Assembly (NCBI GenBank): GCA_022573605.1
Contig: JACZTQ010000198.1
Span: forward strand, 1 to 6,175
Reading direction: 5' to 3'
DNA: 6,175 nt
From: Pseudomonadota bacterium
GTDB taxonomy: Bacteria; Pseudomonadota; Alphaproteobacteria; Rhodobacterales; Rhodobacteraceae
Shown here: piece by piece, positions 1 through 5,025 of the stretch
How positions within the stretch are numbered: the first letter of the stretch is position 1
Layout of the letters: each line of letters begins with the position of its first letter
Notes under the pieces: model-generated
What the model was told of the DNA's origin: nothing
The model's database searches: none
What the model saw: the letters and a program-made list of their open reading frames with translations, nothing else
Made by a program: the position numbers and the translations under genes

Positions 1-1
1 T

Positions 2-247
2 GCGGCGCAGACCGCGGCGGACGCGGAGCAGGCGGAGGCCACCGCAGACGCAGCGGCGGCGGCCGCGGCGCAGGCGGCGTCCGATCAGGCCACGCTGGAT
101 GCCGCTGCCGCCACCCAGGCGGCGGCCGACGCGCAGGTGGCGGCCGACGCGGCGGCGGTGGCGGAGCAGACCGCCCTCGAAAGCGCGGTCAAGGATCCGA
201 CCCCGTCGATCGGCGCCGCGCTTGCCGGTCTGCTCGGCATCGACTGA
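2..247 (+). CDS. Ala-rich protein, C-terminal end (partial)
   Basis: An open frame runs from the left edge to a TGA at 245-247 and gives 81 visible residues; the N-terminus lies outside the window. The first 60 or so residues are an Ala/Asp/Gln/Glu-rich stretch with variations of AAADAQVAADAAA, compatible with a long amphipathic helix or coiled coil. It ends in a more ordinary tail, KDPTPSIGAALAGLLGID. No catalytic motif or membrane segment is visible and I do not recognise a family. It could be the tail of a coiled-coil or surface protein, which is inference from composition only. The stop is followed about 35 bp later by a strong terminator in the same direction, which supports this as a real gene end. 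The minus-strand frame over the same bases is also open, but that is expected in GC-rich repetitive DNA. Confidence 0.65.
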   Translation, partial: AAQTAADAEQAEATADAAAAAAAQAASDQATLDAAAATQAAADAQVAADAAAVAEQTALESAVKDPTPSIGAALAGLLGID

Positions 248-281
248 CACCGGGCCGTGACGGTCCCATTGTCTCTTCGAG

Positions 282-312
282 CGGCCCGGCGGAAGTTCCG
301 CCGGGCCGTTTC
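282..312 (+). terminator. Rho-independent terminator of the left-edge gene
   Basis: A perfect 12-bp stem pairs 282-293 (CGGCCCGGCGGA) with 297-308 (TCCGCCGGGCCG) around a 3-nt loop, and TTTC follows. It begins 34 bp after the stop of the plus-strand gene ending at 247. The T-tract is short, but the stem is very stable. On the minus strand no T-run follows, so it should act in the plus direction only. Confidence 0.75.
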
Positions 313-318
313 ACCTTC

Positions 319-342
319 CCGATGGCGCCGGAATGCGGCATC
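319..342. repeat. 24-bp direct repeat, copy 1
   Basis: Bases 319-342 are identical to 605-628, a perfect 24-bp direct repeat. The core is GGCGCCGGAATGCGGCATC. Each copy can fold into an imperfect hairpin: GATG..CGC pairs with GCG..CATC with one G-G mismatch around a short loop, so it may be a REP-like element. The DNA after both copies is also GC-rich and loosely similar, but no longer identical. The two copies bracket the gene remnant and the hairpin block. Confidence 0.7.
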
Positions 343-368
343 CGGCACCCTCGGGGCCGGCCTGCGGC

Positions 369-485
369 TCAGAACACCAACACCCGCTTCATCCGCGTGC
401 CGCCCCGGATGGCGACCTTGCGGGTCACGGTCTTGCCCTCGAAGCTGGCCGAGACCCGGTAGCTCCCGTCCGGCAGGTCCAGCAA
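369..485 (-). pseudogene. Remnant of carboxypeptidase-regulatory-like protein
   Basis: The minus strand from 485 to a TGA at 369-371 encodes 38 residues that look like a genuine protein end: LPDGSYRVSASFEGKTVTRK followed by VAIRGGTRMKRVLVF. The LPDGSYRV turn, the alternating hydrophobic/polar strands and the final strand after GGTR resemble the last strands of small exported proteins with a carboxypeptidase-regulatory-like beta-sandwich domain (family recognition from memory, not searched). Upstream the frame passes straight into the hairpin block at 488, where the codons stop looking protein-like, and it hits TGA at 543-545. No start codon with a ribosome site and no signal peptide is present. 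It is best read as the 3' end of a gene whose 5' part was lost when the repeat block arrived. A TTG start at 483-485 giving a 38-residue peptide is possible but unsupported. Confidence 0.55.
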
Positions 486-487
486 GC

Positions 488-582
488 GTAGGGCGGGTCT
501 TGACCCGCCATTCTGTGTTGACCGGCGAACCTGATTGGTGGATCAAGATCCACCCTACTTGGTGGATCAAGATCCACCCTAC
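488..582. mobile_element. REP/MITE-like block of three hairpins
   Basis: The block starts GTAGGG (488-493) and ends with the inverse, CCCTAC (577-582). Inside are three copies of a 22-bp unit, each an 8-bp perfect stem with a 2-nt loop next to GTAGGG/CCCTAC. Copy 1 is 488-509, with stem GGCGGGTC-TT-GACCCGCC. Copies 2 (537-558) and 3 (561-582) are in the opposite orientation, with stem GGTGGATC-AA-GATCCACC, and form a perfect 24-bp tandem duplication (535-558, 559-582). Relative to copy 1, the other two differ at four stem positions that form two base pairs, and both changes are compensatory. There is no transposase or coding potential, and I see no clear target-site duplication. Short GTAGGG-hairpin repeats of this style are common between genes in proteobacteria; placing it in a mobile class is inference. 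Confidence 0.6.
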
Positions 583-604
583 CTCTGTGACAGCCGCAGC
601 AATT

Positions 605-628
605 CCGATGGCGCCGGAATGCGGCATC
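605..628. repeat. 24-bp direct repeat, copy 2
   Basis: This is identical over 24 bp to 319-342, in the same orientation, 286 bp further on. It lies 22 bp to the right of the hairpin block, so the two copies flank the gene remnant and the block. Recombination between such copies could delete or duplicate what lies between them. Confidence 0.7.
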
Positions 629-678
629 TCCGGGCCGGGGCTCCGGCGCTGCCAAAGCCCCCCGAAATCTCCCCCAGG

Positions 679-788
679 TCGGGCCCATGCCGGGTCCATG
701 TCGGGCCCATATCGGGCCCATGTCGGGCCCAAGTCGGGCCCAAGTCGGGCCCAAATCATGCCCAAATCATGCCCAAATCATGCCCGGT
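679..788. repeat. 11-bp tandem repeat array, ten copies
   Basis: Ten contiguous 11-bp units fill 679-788 without gaps. The units change in order along the array. Units 1-4 are TCGGGCCCATG or one-to-two-base variants (unit 2 at 690-700 is CCGGGTCCATG, unit 3 ends in ATA). Units 5 and 6 are TCGGGCCCAAG, unit 7 is TCGGGCCCAAA, units 8 and 9 are TCATGCCCAAA, and unit 10 (778-788) is the partly matching TCATGCCCGGT. Most units carry a GGGCCC palindrome, so neighbouring units can form 6-bp hairpins. The right end overlaps the stop codon (778-780) of the minus-strand nitrilase gene. The period is close to one DNA helical turn. It is probably a slippage-generated array; a role at the 3' end of the transcript cannot be judged from sequence alone. 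Confidence 0.9.
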
Positions 789-1623
789 GCGGGGGGGTGA
801 ATTTCCGTGAATTGGCGAGGCTGGGGATCTTCGTCCGGGCCTCGGCCACGGCGTCGAGATCGAGGGCGACATGGGTCACCCCGACGCCTGTCCCGGCATC
901 GGCCAGCACCCGGCCCCAGGGGTCGATGGCGATCGAATGGCCATGGGTCTCGCGCGCCCGGCCCCGGCTGGCGGCGTGGTGGCCCCACTGCGCGGCGGCG
1001 AGCACGAACGCGCCGGTCTCGATGGCGCGGGCCCGGAGCAGCACCTCCCAATGGGCGCGCCCGGTGGTCACGGTGAAGGCCGAGGGCACGGTCAGGATCG
1101 CCGCCCCGGCCTCGGCGAGAGCCCGGTAGAGCGCCGGGAAGCGCATGTCGTAACAGGTCGTCAGGCCCAGCCGGCCCCACGGGGTGTCGGCTGTTACGGC
1201 TTGCCCACCTGGCCGGTAACCCTTTGATTCGCGGTAGCTTTCGCCGCCGCCCAGCTCGACATCGAACATATGGATCTTGTCGTAGCGGGCCCGGATGGCG
1301 CCGTCCGCGCCGATCAGGAACTGGCGGTTGACGAAACGCCCGTCCGGGTCGCCCGACAGCAGCGCCAGCGAACCCAGCGAGAGCCAGATGCCCAGTTCCG
1401 CCGTCACCTCGCGGAGCCGGGCCAGGGTGGCGTCGCCGGCCTCCAGCGCCAGGCGCCGGTTCTGCACCGTGCGGCTGGCGGAGACGATGTTGGTGACCTC
1501 GGGGGTCAGCACCAGTTCCGCGCCCTCGGCCGCCGCCTGTCGGATCAGCCCTTCGGTGTCGGCCAGATTGGCCTCTGGGTCGTCGCAGCCGTTGAGCTGG
1601 ATCAGGGCGGCGCGGAGGTCCAT
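778..1623 (-). CDS. Carbon-nitrogen hydrolase, Nit1-like amidase
   Basis: This 281-residue protein belongs to the nitrilase superfamily, a cytoplasmic amidase that cleaves C-N bonds. The catalytic Glu-Lys-Cys triad is visible: E42 in LTPEVTN, K116 in RYDKIHMFDVEL and C157 in LTTCYDMRFP. The KIHMFDVEL and CYDMRFPALYR segments match the Nit1/NitFhit branch, known in eukaryotes and E. coli as deaminated-glutathione amidase; that substrate is an inference here. The length is normal for the family. The ATG at 1621-1623 lies 3 bp after the grxC stop, so the gene is probably cotranscribed and translationally coupled as the last gene of comF-grxC-nit. Pairing with a glutaredoxin fits a glutathione-related repair role. 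The stop codon (778-780) lies inside the first unit of the 11-bp tandem array, and no ordinary terminator is seen after it. Confidence 0.9.
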   Translation of the reverse strand: MDLRAALIQLNGCDDPEANLADTEGLIRQAAAEGAELVLTPEVTNIVSASRTVQNRRLALEAGDATLARLREVTAELGIWLSLGSLALLSGDPDGRFVNRQFLIGADGAIRARYDKIHMFDVELGGGESYRESKGYRPGGQAVTADTPWGRLGLTTCYDMRFPALYRALAEAGAAILTVPSAFTVTTGRAHWEVLLRARAIETGAFVLAAAQWGHHAASRGRARETHGHSIAIDPWGRVLADAGTGVGVTHVALDLDAVAEARTKIPSLANSRKFTPPHRA

Positions 1624-1626
1624 TCG

Positions 1627-1884
1627 TCAGGTCGCGAGCATCGCGTCGAGCTTGCCGGCGCGCTCCAGCGCATAGAGCTCGTCGCAGCCCCCCACATGGG
1701 TCTGGCCGATGAAAATCTGCGGCACCGAGCGCCGCCCGCCGGCGCGCTGCGCCATCACGATGCGCAGCGAAGGGTTGAGCAAGACGTTGGTCTCGGAGAA
1801 GGCAATGCCCTTGCCCTTCAGCAGCCGCTTGGCCATGTGGCAATAGCCGCAGAACGGCGTGGTGTAGATCTCGACGGGCGGCAT
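1627..1884 (-). CDS. grxC: Glutaredoxin 3 (GrxC)
   Basis: This 85-residue protein is the usual glutaredoxin 3 size. It is a cytoplasmic thiol-disulfide oxidoreductase using glutathione. The dithiol active site C12-G-Y-C15 sits in TPFCGYCHMAKRLL, the cis-proline lies in SVPQIFIG (P55), and the glutathione-binding GGCDEL follows at 65-70. The frame is open further upstream to 2010, but the start is set at ATG 1882-1884. There the protein begins MPPVEIYTTPF as family members do, and GAGGAG lies about 9 bases upstream on the minus strand; the upstream residues are not glutaredoxin-like and would overlap comF. The gene lies 64 bp after comF and 3 bp before the nitrilase gene, in the same direction. 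Confidence 0.95.
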   Translation of the reverse strand: MPPVEIYTTPFCGYCHMAKRLLKGKGIAFSETNVLLNPSLRIVMAQRAGGRRSVPQIFIGQTHVGGCDELYALERAGKLDAMLAT

Positions 1885-1911
1885 CGGCCTGCTCTCCTCG
1901 GCGCGGTATCT

Positions 1912-1937
1912 GCCAGTGTCCTTGGCCAGTGTCCCTG
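1912..1937. repeat. 13-bp tandem duplication between comF and grxC
   Basis: GCCAGTGTCCTTG (1912-1924) is followed directly by GCCAGTGTCCCTG (1925-1937), with one mismatch. It sits in the 64-bp gap between the comF stop and the grxC start, upstream of the grxC ribosome site. It looks like a recent slippage duplication; no regulatory role is evident. Confidence 0.7.
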
Positions 1938-1948
1938 GGTGGGTCCCT

Positions 1949-2749
1949 CTAGGCGCTGCGCAGATAGGGCGCTTCGTCGAAGCTGACAAGAGCAAGCACG
2001 AGAATGTCAACCGCCGAGGCCCCCGCCTGGCGGCAAACCGCGGCCACGGCGTTGAGCGTGGCCCCGGTGGTCAGCACGTCGTCGACCAGCAGCAGGCGCC
2101 GCCCGGCGATCCGCGCCTCGGCACCCGGGGCCAGCCCGATCGCGCCCTTCAGGTTCTCGGTCCGCCCGGCCCGGTTGCGGCCGTCCTGGCTGGCGGTGCG
2201 CCGCGTGCGGCGCAGCAGCGCAGGGGCAAAGGCCTCCGCCCGCCCGGCGGCGCGGCACACCGCCCGGGCCAGTTCGGCGGACTGGTTGAAGCGCCGGCTC
2301 AGCCGCCTGGTCCAGTGCATCGGCACCGGGATCACCAGATCGGCCCCGGCCAGCAGGGGCTTGCCGGCGCGCAGCATCCAGCCCGCCAGCATTTCCAGCA
2401 TGTCGAGCCGGTCGCCATGCTTCAGCCCCAGCACCAGGCGGCGCCCGGCGCCCTCGTAGGCGAACACCGCCGCCCCCCGGTCCCAGCGCGGTGGATGCGC
2501 CTGGCAGGTGTCGCAGTGAAAATCCTGGGGAGGTCCGGCCCTGCCGCCGCCGAGGCCCGGAATCTCGCGCCCGCAGGTGGCGCAGCCACGGCCCGAGAGG
2601 AACGCGGTCTCCGCCCAGCAGGCGCGGCACAGGCTGTGACCGGTGGCGGTCTCGTCCCGGCAGGCCGGGCAGGAGGGCGGGAACAGGGCGTCGATGAGCC
2701 CGTCCGCCGCGGCGAAGGAAAACCATTTCGGTGGCAGGGTGAGCGCCAT
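1949..2749 (-). CDS. comF: ComF family phosphoribosyltransferase-like protein
   Basis: This 266-residue ComF-family protein is a cytoplasmic double zinc-finger plus phosphoribosyltransferase-fold protein. In naturally competent bacteria ComF takes part in DNA uptake, but its role in most alphaproteobacteria is unclear. Four Cys pairs are visible: C27xxC30, C41xxC44, C56xxC59 and C79xxC82. The C-terminal half has the family KHGDR and IPVPMHWTRRLSRRFNQSAELA segments, and a full PRPP-binding motif LLLVDDVLTTGAT at 219-231. Upstream in-frame ATGs at 2797 and 2779 exist. The ATG at 2747-2749 is preferred because GAAGAGG lies about 5 bases before it, the protein then begins MALTLPPKW, and the longer forms would run into the likely promoter. 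It is the first gene of comF-grxC-nit and is divergent from the methyltransferase gene. Confidence 0.9.
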   Translation of the reverse strand: MALTLPPKWFSFAAADGLIDALFPPSCPACRDETATGHSLCRACWAETAFLSGRGCATCGREIPGLGGGRAGPPQDFHCDTCQAHPPRWDRGAAVFAYEGAGRRLVLGLKHGDRLDMLEMLAGWMLRAGKPLLAGADLVIPVPMHWTRRLSRRFNQSAELARAVCRAAGRAEAFAPALLRRTRRTASQDGRNRAGRTENLKGAIGLAPGAEARIAGRRLLLVDDVLTTGATLNAVAAVCRQAGASAVDILVLALVSFDEAPYLRSA

Positions 2750-2786
2750 TGCGGCCTCTTCGCTCTCGTCCAATCCCATGTTGGCG

Positions 2787-2792
2787 GTTATA
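2787..2792 (-). promoter_or_regulatory. Candidate -10 box for comF operon
   Basis: On the minus strand, 2792-2787 reads TATAAC, close to the sigma-70 -10 consensus, in the short divergent gap between comF and the methyltransferase gene. Transcription would start near 2780, leaving a leader of about 30 nt before the preferred comF ATG. No good -35 box sits 16-18 bp upstream (TTCTTC is a poor match), so this is a weak call. Confidence 0.3.
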
Positions 2793-2814
2793 TGCATCCG
2801 CAGAGGTATGAAGA

Positions 2815-3729
2815 ATGCGTGAACGCCAGCACGACCTGTTCGATGTCAAGGCGCTGGCCCGGCGGCGCGACCGGGCGATGGGGCTGGGCTTTAGCGGCGG
2901 CGCGGATTTCCTCCACCGCGAGGTCGCCGGGCTGTTGGCGGAGCGCCTCGCCGAGGTGACGCGCGGCTTTTCGCGGGTCGCCTTGCTCGGCACCGGGGCC
3001 GGGGTGGTGGCGGCGGCGCTGCGGCCCACCGTTGCCCCCGGTGGCGCCGGACTGACCCAGTTCGACCCCTCCCCGGCGATGGCGGCGGCGGCCGGGGCGC
3101 GGGTGCTGGCCGGCGAGACCCTGCCGCTGGCCGAGGGCGCGTTCGACCTCGTGGTCTCGACCCTGCTGCTGCATTTCGCCAACGACCCGGTGGGCGACCT
3201 GATCCAGATGCGCCGGGCCTTGCGGCCCGACGGGCTGATGCTGGCGGCGCTGTTCGGCGGCCGGACCCTGCACGAGTTGCGCGCCAGCCTGGCCGAGGCC
3301 GAGGTCGAGTGCGAGGGCGGGCTCAGCCCCCGCATCTCCCCGATGGCGGAGATCCGCGACCTCGGCGGGCTGCTCCAGCGGGCCGGCTTCGCCATGCCGG
3401 TGGCCGATGCCGAGCGCCTCGTGGTGACCTACGCCACGCCCCTGCACCTGATGCGCGAGTTGCGCGCCATGGGCGAGACCAACATCCTGACCGCGCGGCG
3501 GCGCCAGCCGATGCGCCGCGCCACCCTGATGCGGGCCTGCGAGATCTATACCCAGCATTTCGGCGCCCCGGAGGGCCGGGTGCGGGCGACCTTCGAGATC
3601 GTCTTCCTGACCGGCTGGGCGCCGGGACCGGGTCAGCCCAAGGCGCTGCGCCCGGGATCGGCGACCACGCGCCTGGCCGACGCGTTGGGCGCCGAGGAGA
3701 TCAGCGCCGGGGAGAAGGCCGGGAAATAA
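2815..3729 (+). CDS. NDUFAF5-like methyltransferase-fold protein
   Basis: This 304-residue class I SAM-methyltransferase-fold protein resembles human NDUFAF5 along most of its length. Shared segments include the LFD..AL..RRDRA start, LPLAEGAFDLVVSTLLLHF (104-122), ALFGGRTLHELR (about 146-157), EGGLSPRISP (168-177), DLGGLLQRAGF, MRELRAMGETN, and a late GW...RPGSATTRLADAL. Human NDUFAF5 hydroxylates an arginine of the complex I subunit NDUFS7, so a role in maturing NuoB of complex I is a reasonable inference. Motif I is unusual, LLGTGAG (57-63) instead of LDLGCGRG, though the acidic residue after strand 2 is kept (D85 in QFDPSP). The ATG at 2815 has AGAGG 8 bases upstream; an ATG at 2808 is out of frame. 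It is divergent from comF and lies 55 bp upstream of hemH in the same direction. BioC-like annotation is an alternative that I think less likely. Confidence 0.85.
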   Translation: MRERQHDLFDVKALARRRDRAMGLGFSGGADFLHREVAGLLAERLAEVTRGFSRVALLGTGAGVVAAALRPTVAPGGAGLTQFDPSPAMAAAAGARVLAGETLPLAEGAFDLVVSTLLLHFANDPVGDLIQMRRALRPDGLMLAALFGGRTLHELRASLAEAEVECEGGLSPRISPMAEIRDLGGLLQRAGFAMPVADAERLVVTYATPLHLMRELRAMGETNILTARRRQPMRRATLMRACEIYTQHFGAPEGRVRATFEIVFLTGWAPGPGQPKALRPGSATTRLADALGAEEISAGEKAGK

Positions 3730-3784
3730 CGCCGCACCCCGGTTGAACGCGGCGCGCCACGGAGTAGTTTCGGGAGGGCAACCG

Positions 3785-4873
3785 ATGGAACGGGAGACCG
3801 CGATGCTGGAGCGCACTGGCATGGACCACCCTGGCCGGGGGCGGCTGGAGCATGCGCCGGCCGACCACCCGGCGATTGCGTCCGCCAAGGTCGGCGTCCT
3901 GCTGGTCAACCTGGGCACGCCGGGCGGCACCGATTACTGGTCGATGCGGCGCTATCTGGCCGAGTTCCTGTCCGACCGGCGGGTGATCGACTACCCGCCC
4001 TGGCGCTGGCAGCCGATCCTGCAACTGATTATTCTGACCAAGCGGCCATTCACGTCGGGGGCCAACTATCGCCGGGTCTGGAACGAGGCGCTGGACGAGG
4101 GTCCGCTGCTGACCACCACCCGCAGCCAGGCCGACAAGCTGCGCCAGCGGCTCGAGGCAAAGCACGGCGCCCGGGTGGTGGTCGATTTCTGCATGCGCTA
4201 CGGCAATCCCTCGACCGACGCGGCGATCCGGCGGTTGCAGGCCCGGGGCTGCGACCGCATCCTGTTCCTGCCGCTCTACCCGCAGTATTCCGGGGCGGCG
4301 ACGGCGACGGCGAACGACCACGCCTTCCGCACCCTGATGAAGATGAAATGGCAGCCGGCGATCCGCACCACCCCCGCCTATTACGACCACCCGGCCTATA
4401 TCGCCGCGCTGGCGGCCTCGGTGACCCGCGTCTATGGCGATCTGGAACGGCGCCCGGACCTGCTGGTGACCTCGTATCACGGGGTGCCGCAACGCTACCT
4501 GACCGAGGGCGACCCCTATCACTGCCAATGCCAGAAAACCTCGCGGCTGCTGCGCGAGAAGCTGGGATTTTCGCCCGGCGAGATGGTGGTGACCTTCCAG
4601 TCGCGCTTCGGGCCCGAGGAATGGCTGCAACCCTACACCGTCGAGGAGGTGGCGCGGCTGGCGCGGGGCGGCGCGAGGTGCATCGCGGTGCTGGCGCCGG
4701 CGTTCTCGTCGGACTGCCTCGAGACTCTGGAGGAGATCGACGGCGAGATCCGCGACAGCTTCCTCGAGGCCGGGGGCGAGGAGTTCAGCTATATCCCCTG
4801 CCTGAACGACAGCGCGGCGCATATCGACCTGATCGAGACCATTGTCGAGACCGAGGCGGCGGGCTGGTTGTGA
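3785..4873 (+). CDS. hemH: Ferrochelatase (HemH)
   Basis: This 362-residue ferrochelatase inserts Fe2+ into protoporphyrin IX, the last step of protohaem synthesis. Core features are KVGVLLVNLGTP (35-46), YWSMRRYLAEFLSDRRVIDYP, LPLYPQYSGAAT (162-173), the catalytic TSYHGVPQRY with H232, FQSRFGPEEWLQP (271-283) and AFSSDCLETLEEID with E312, which corresponds to the conserved metal-site Glu. A CQC pair (C247, C249) follows GDPYH. Some ferrochelatases, including Caulobacter's, bind a [2Fe-2S] cluster, but I cannot assign cluster ligands here. The frame opens at a TTG at 3743, but ATG 3785 is preferred because GGGAGGG ends about 6 bases upstream; ATG 3803 is a possible shorter start. The 34 residues before the core are variable in the family. 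It may be cotranscribed with the methyltransferase gene 55 bp upstream. Confidence 0.96.
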   Translation: MERETAMLERTGMDHPGRGRLEHAPADHPAIASAKVGVLLVNLGTPGGTDYWSMRRYLAEFLSDRRVIDYPPWRWQPILQLIILTKRPFTSGANYRRVWNEALDEGPLLTTTRSQADKLRQRLEAKHGARVVVDFCMRYGNPSTDAAIRRLQARGCDRILFLPLYPQYSGAATATANDHAFRTLMKMKWQPAIRTTPAYYDHPAYIAALAASVTRVYGDLERRPDLLVTSYHGVPQRYLTEGDPYHCQCQKTSRLLREKLGFSPGEMVVTFQSRFGPEEWLQPYTVEEVARLARGGARCIAVLAPAFSSDCLETLEEIDGEIRDSFLEAGGEEFSYIPCLNDSAAHIDLIETIVETEAAGWL

Positions 4874-4899
4874 GGGCCCGGGAGTTGCACGAACGCGCC

Positions 4900-4915
4900 G
4901 GCGCCTGACGGCGCC
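4900..4915 (+). terminator. GC hairpin after hemH
   Basis: GGCGCC (4900-4905) and GGCGCC (4910-4915) pair as a 6-bp stem around TGAC, 27 bp after the hemH stop. ACCGCTTTT follows, so the T-run is offset from the stem by about five bases. It may be a weak or accessory terminator ahead of the stronger one at 4948. Confidence 0.35.
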
Positions 4916-4947
4916 ACCGCTTTTCGCGCTGAGGAGGATAAGAAAAG

Positions 4948-4965
4948 GCCCCAGTGGGGCGTTTT
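4948..4965. terminator. Bidirectional terminator, convergent genes
   Basis: GCCCC (4948-4952) pairs with GGGGC (4956-4960) around AGT. On the plus strand GTTTT follows, ending transcription from hemH. On the minus strand the same stem is followed by CTTTTCTT (AAGAAAAG at 4940-4947 on plus), ending the DUF2269 unit. A tail-to-tail gene pair with a shared A/T-flanked hairpin is the classic layout of a two-way terminator. Confidence 0.75.
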
Positions 4966-4983
4966 CCCGACGAACGCCCCACT
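4953..4983. other. Inverted repeat overlapping the terminator
   Basis: AGTGGGGCGTT (4953-4963) pairs perfectly with AACGCCCCACT (4973-4983) around a 9-nt loop. Its left arm reuses the GGGGC arm of the 4948-4960 hairpin, so the two structures exclude each other in RNA. In the plus direction the short hairpin forms first; in the minus direction the long one forms first. Confidence 0.65.
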
Positions 4984-4989
4984 CCCCCC

Positions 4990-5025
4990 CTGATCCCGCC
5001 ACGCGCTCTGCGCGGGCGGGATCAG
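4990..5025. other. Long hairpin over the DUF2269 stop codon
   Basis: CTGATCCCGCC (4990-5000) pairs with GGCGGGATCAG (5015-5025). A bulged A (5001) and a further 5-bp stem CGCGC/GCGCG with a TCT loop extend it. The minus-strand stop of the DUF2269 gene (5022-5024) lies in one arm. No T-run follows on either strand, so it looks more like a transcript-end stabiliser than a terminator. Confidence 0.55.

Larger units (their letters stand above)
248..777. other. 530-bp gene-poor, repeat-rich region
   Basis: No intact gene is supported here. From left to right it holds the terminator at 282-312, a 24-bp repeat at 319-342, a minus-strand gene remnant at 369-485, a hairpin block at 488-582, the second 24-bp repeat at 605-628, about 50 bp of GC-rich sequence with nothing recognisable (629-678), and the 11-bp tandem array from 679. 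Long open frames cross it on both strands, but their translations simply read out the repeats (for example runs of MGPTWARLGPD) and show no family features. The region looks like a former gene neighbourhood eroded by repeat insertion and expansion. Confidence 0.75.

Noticed and set aside
425..754. 109-codon minus-strand frame with an 11-residue period
   Set aside because: The apparent protein repeat comes from three 11-bp units equalling 11 codons. It ends antisense-like with no conserved features, so the repeat is a DNA repeat rather than a protein repeat.
85..765. Long minus-strand frame opening with MGMIWARLGPDLGPTWARYG
   Set aside because: The start of the translation only reads out the 11-bp array, then the hairpin block and the antisense of the terminator and the Ala-rich gene. 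No ribosome site or family feature is present.
679..788. CRISPR array
   Set aside because: The units are contiguous 11-mers with no unique spacers, and there are no cas genes nearby.
257..1129. 290-codon plus-strand frame across the repeat region and the nitrilase gene
   Set aside because: It crosses a terminator and all the repeats, then runs antisense to a clearly recognised nitrilase. Long antisense frames are expected at this G+C content.
2007..3395. Long minus-strand frame over comF and the methyltransferase gene
   Set aside because: It is antisense to the methyltransferase and out of frame with comF. The translation is Arg/Ala/Pro-rich with no recognisable domain.
3730..3784. Promoter and hairpin between the methyltransferase gene and hemH
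   Set aside because: TTGAAC (3743-3748) with TAGTTT 16 bp later matches consensus weakly and would start transcription on top of the hemH ribosome site. The 6-bp stem 3730-3735/3749-3754 has a 13-nt loop and no T-run, so neither is claimed.
3701..5002. 433-codon minus-strand frame over hemH
   Set aside because: It is fully antisense to an unmistakable ferrochelatase gene and crosses the two-way terminator.
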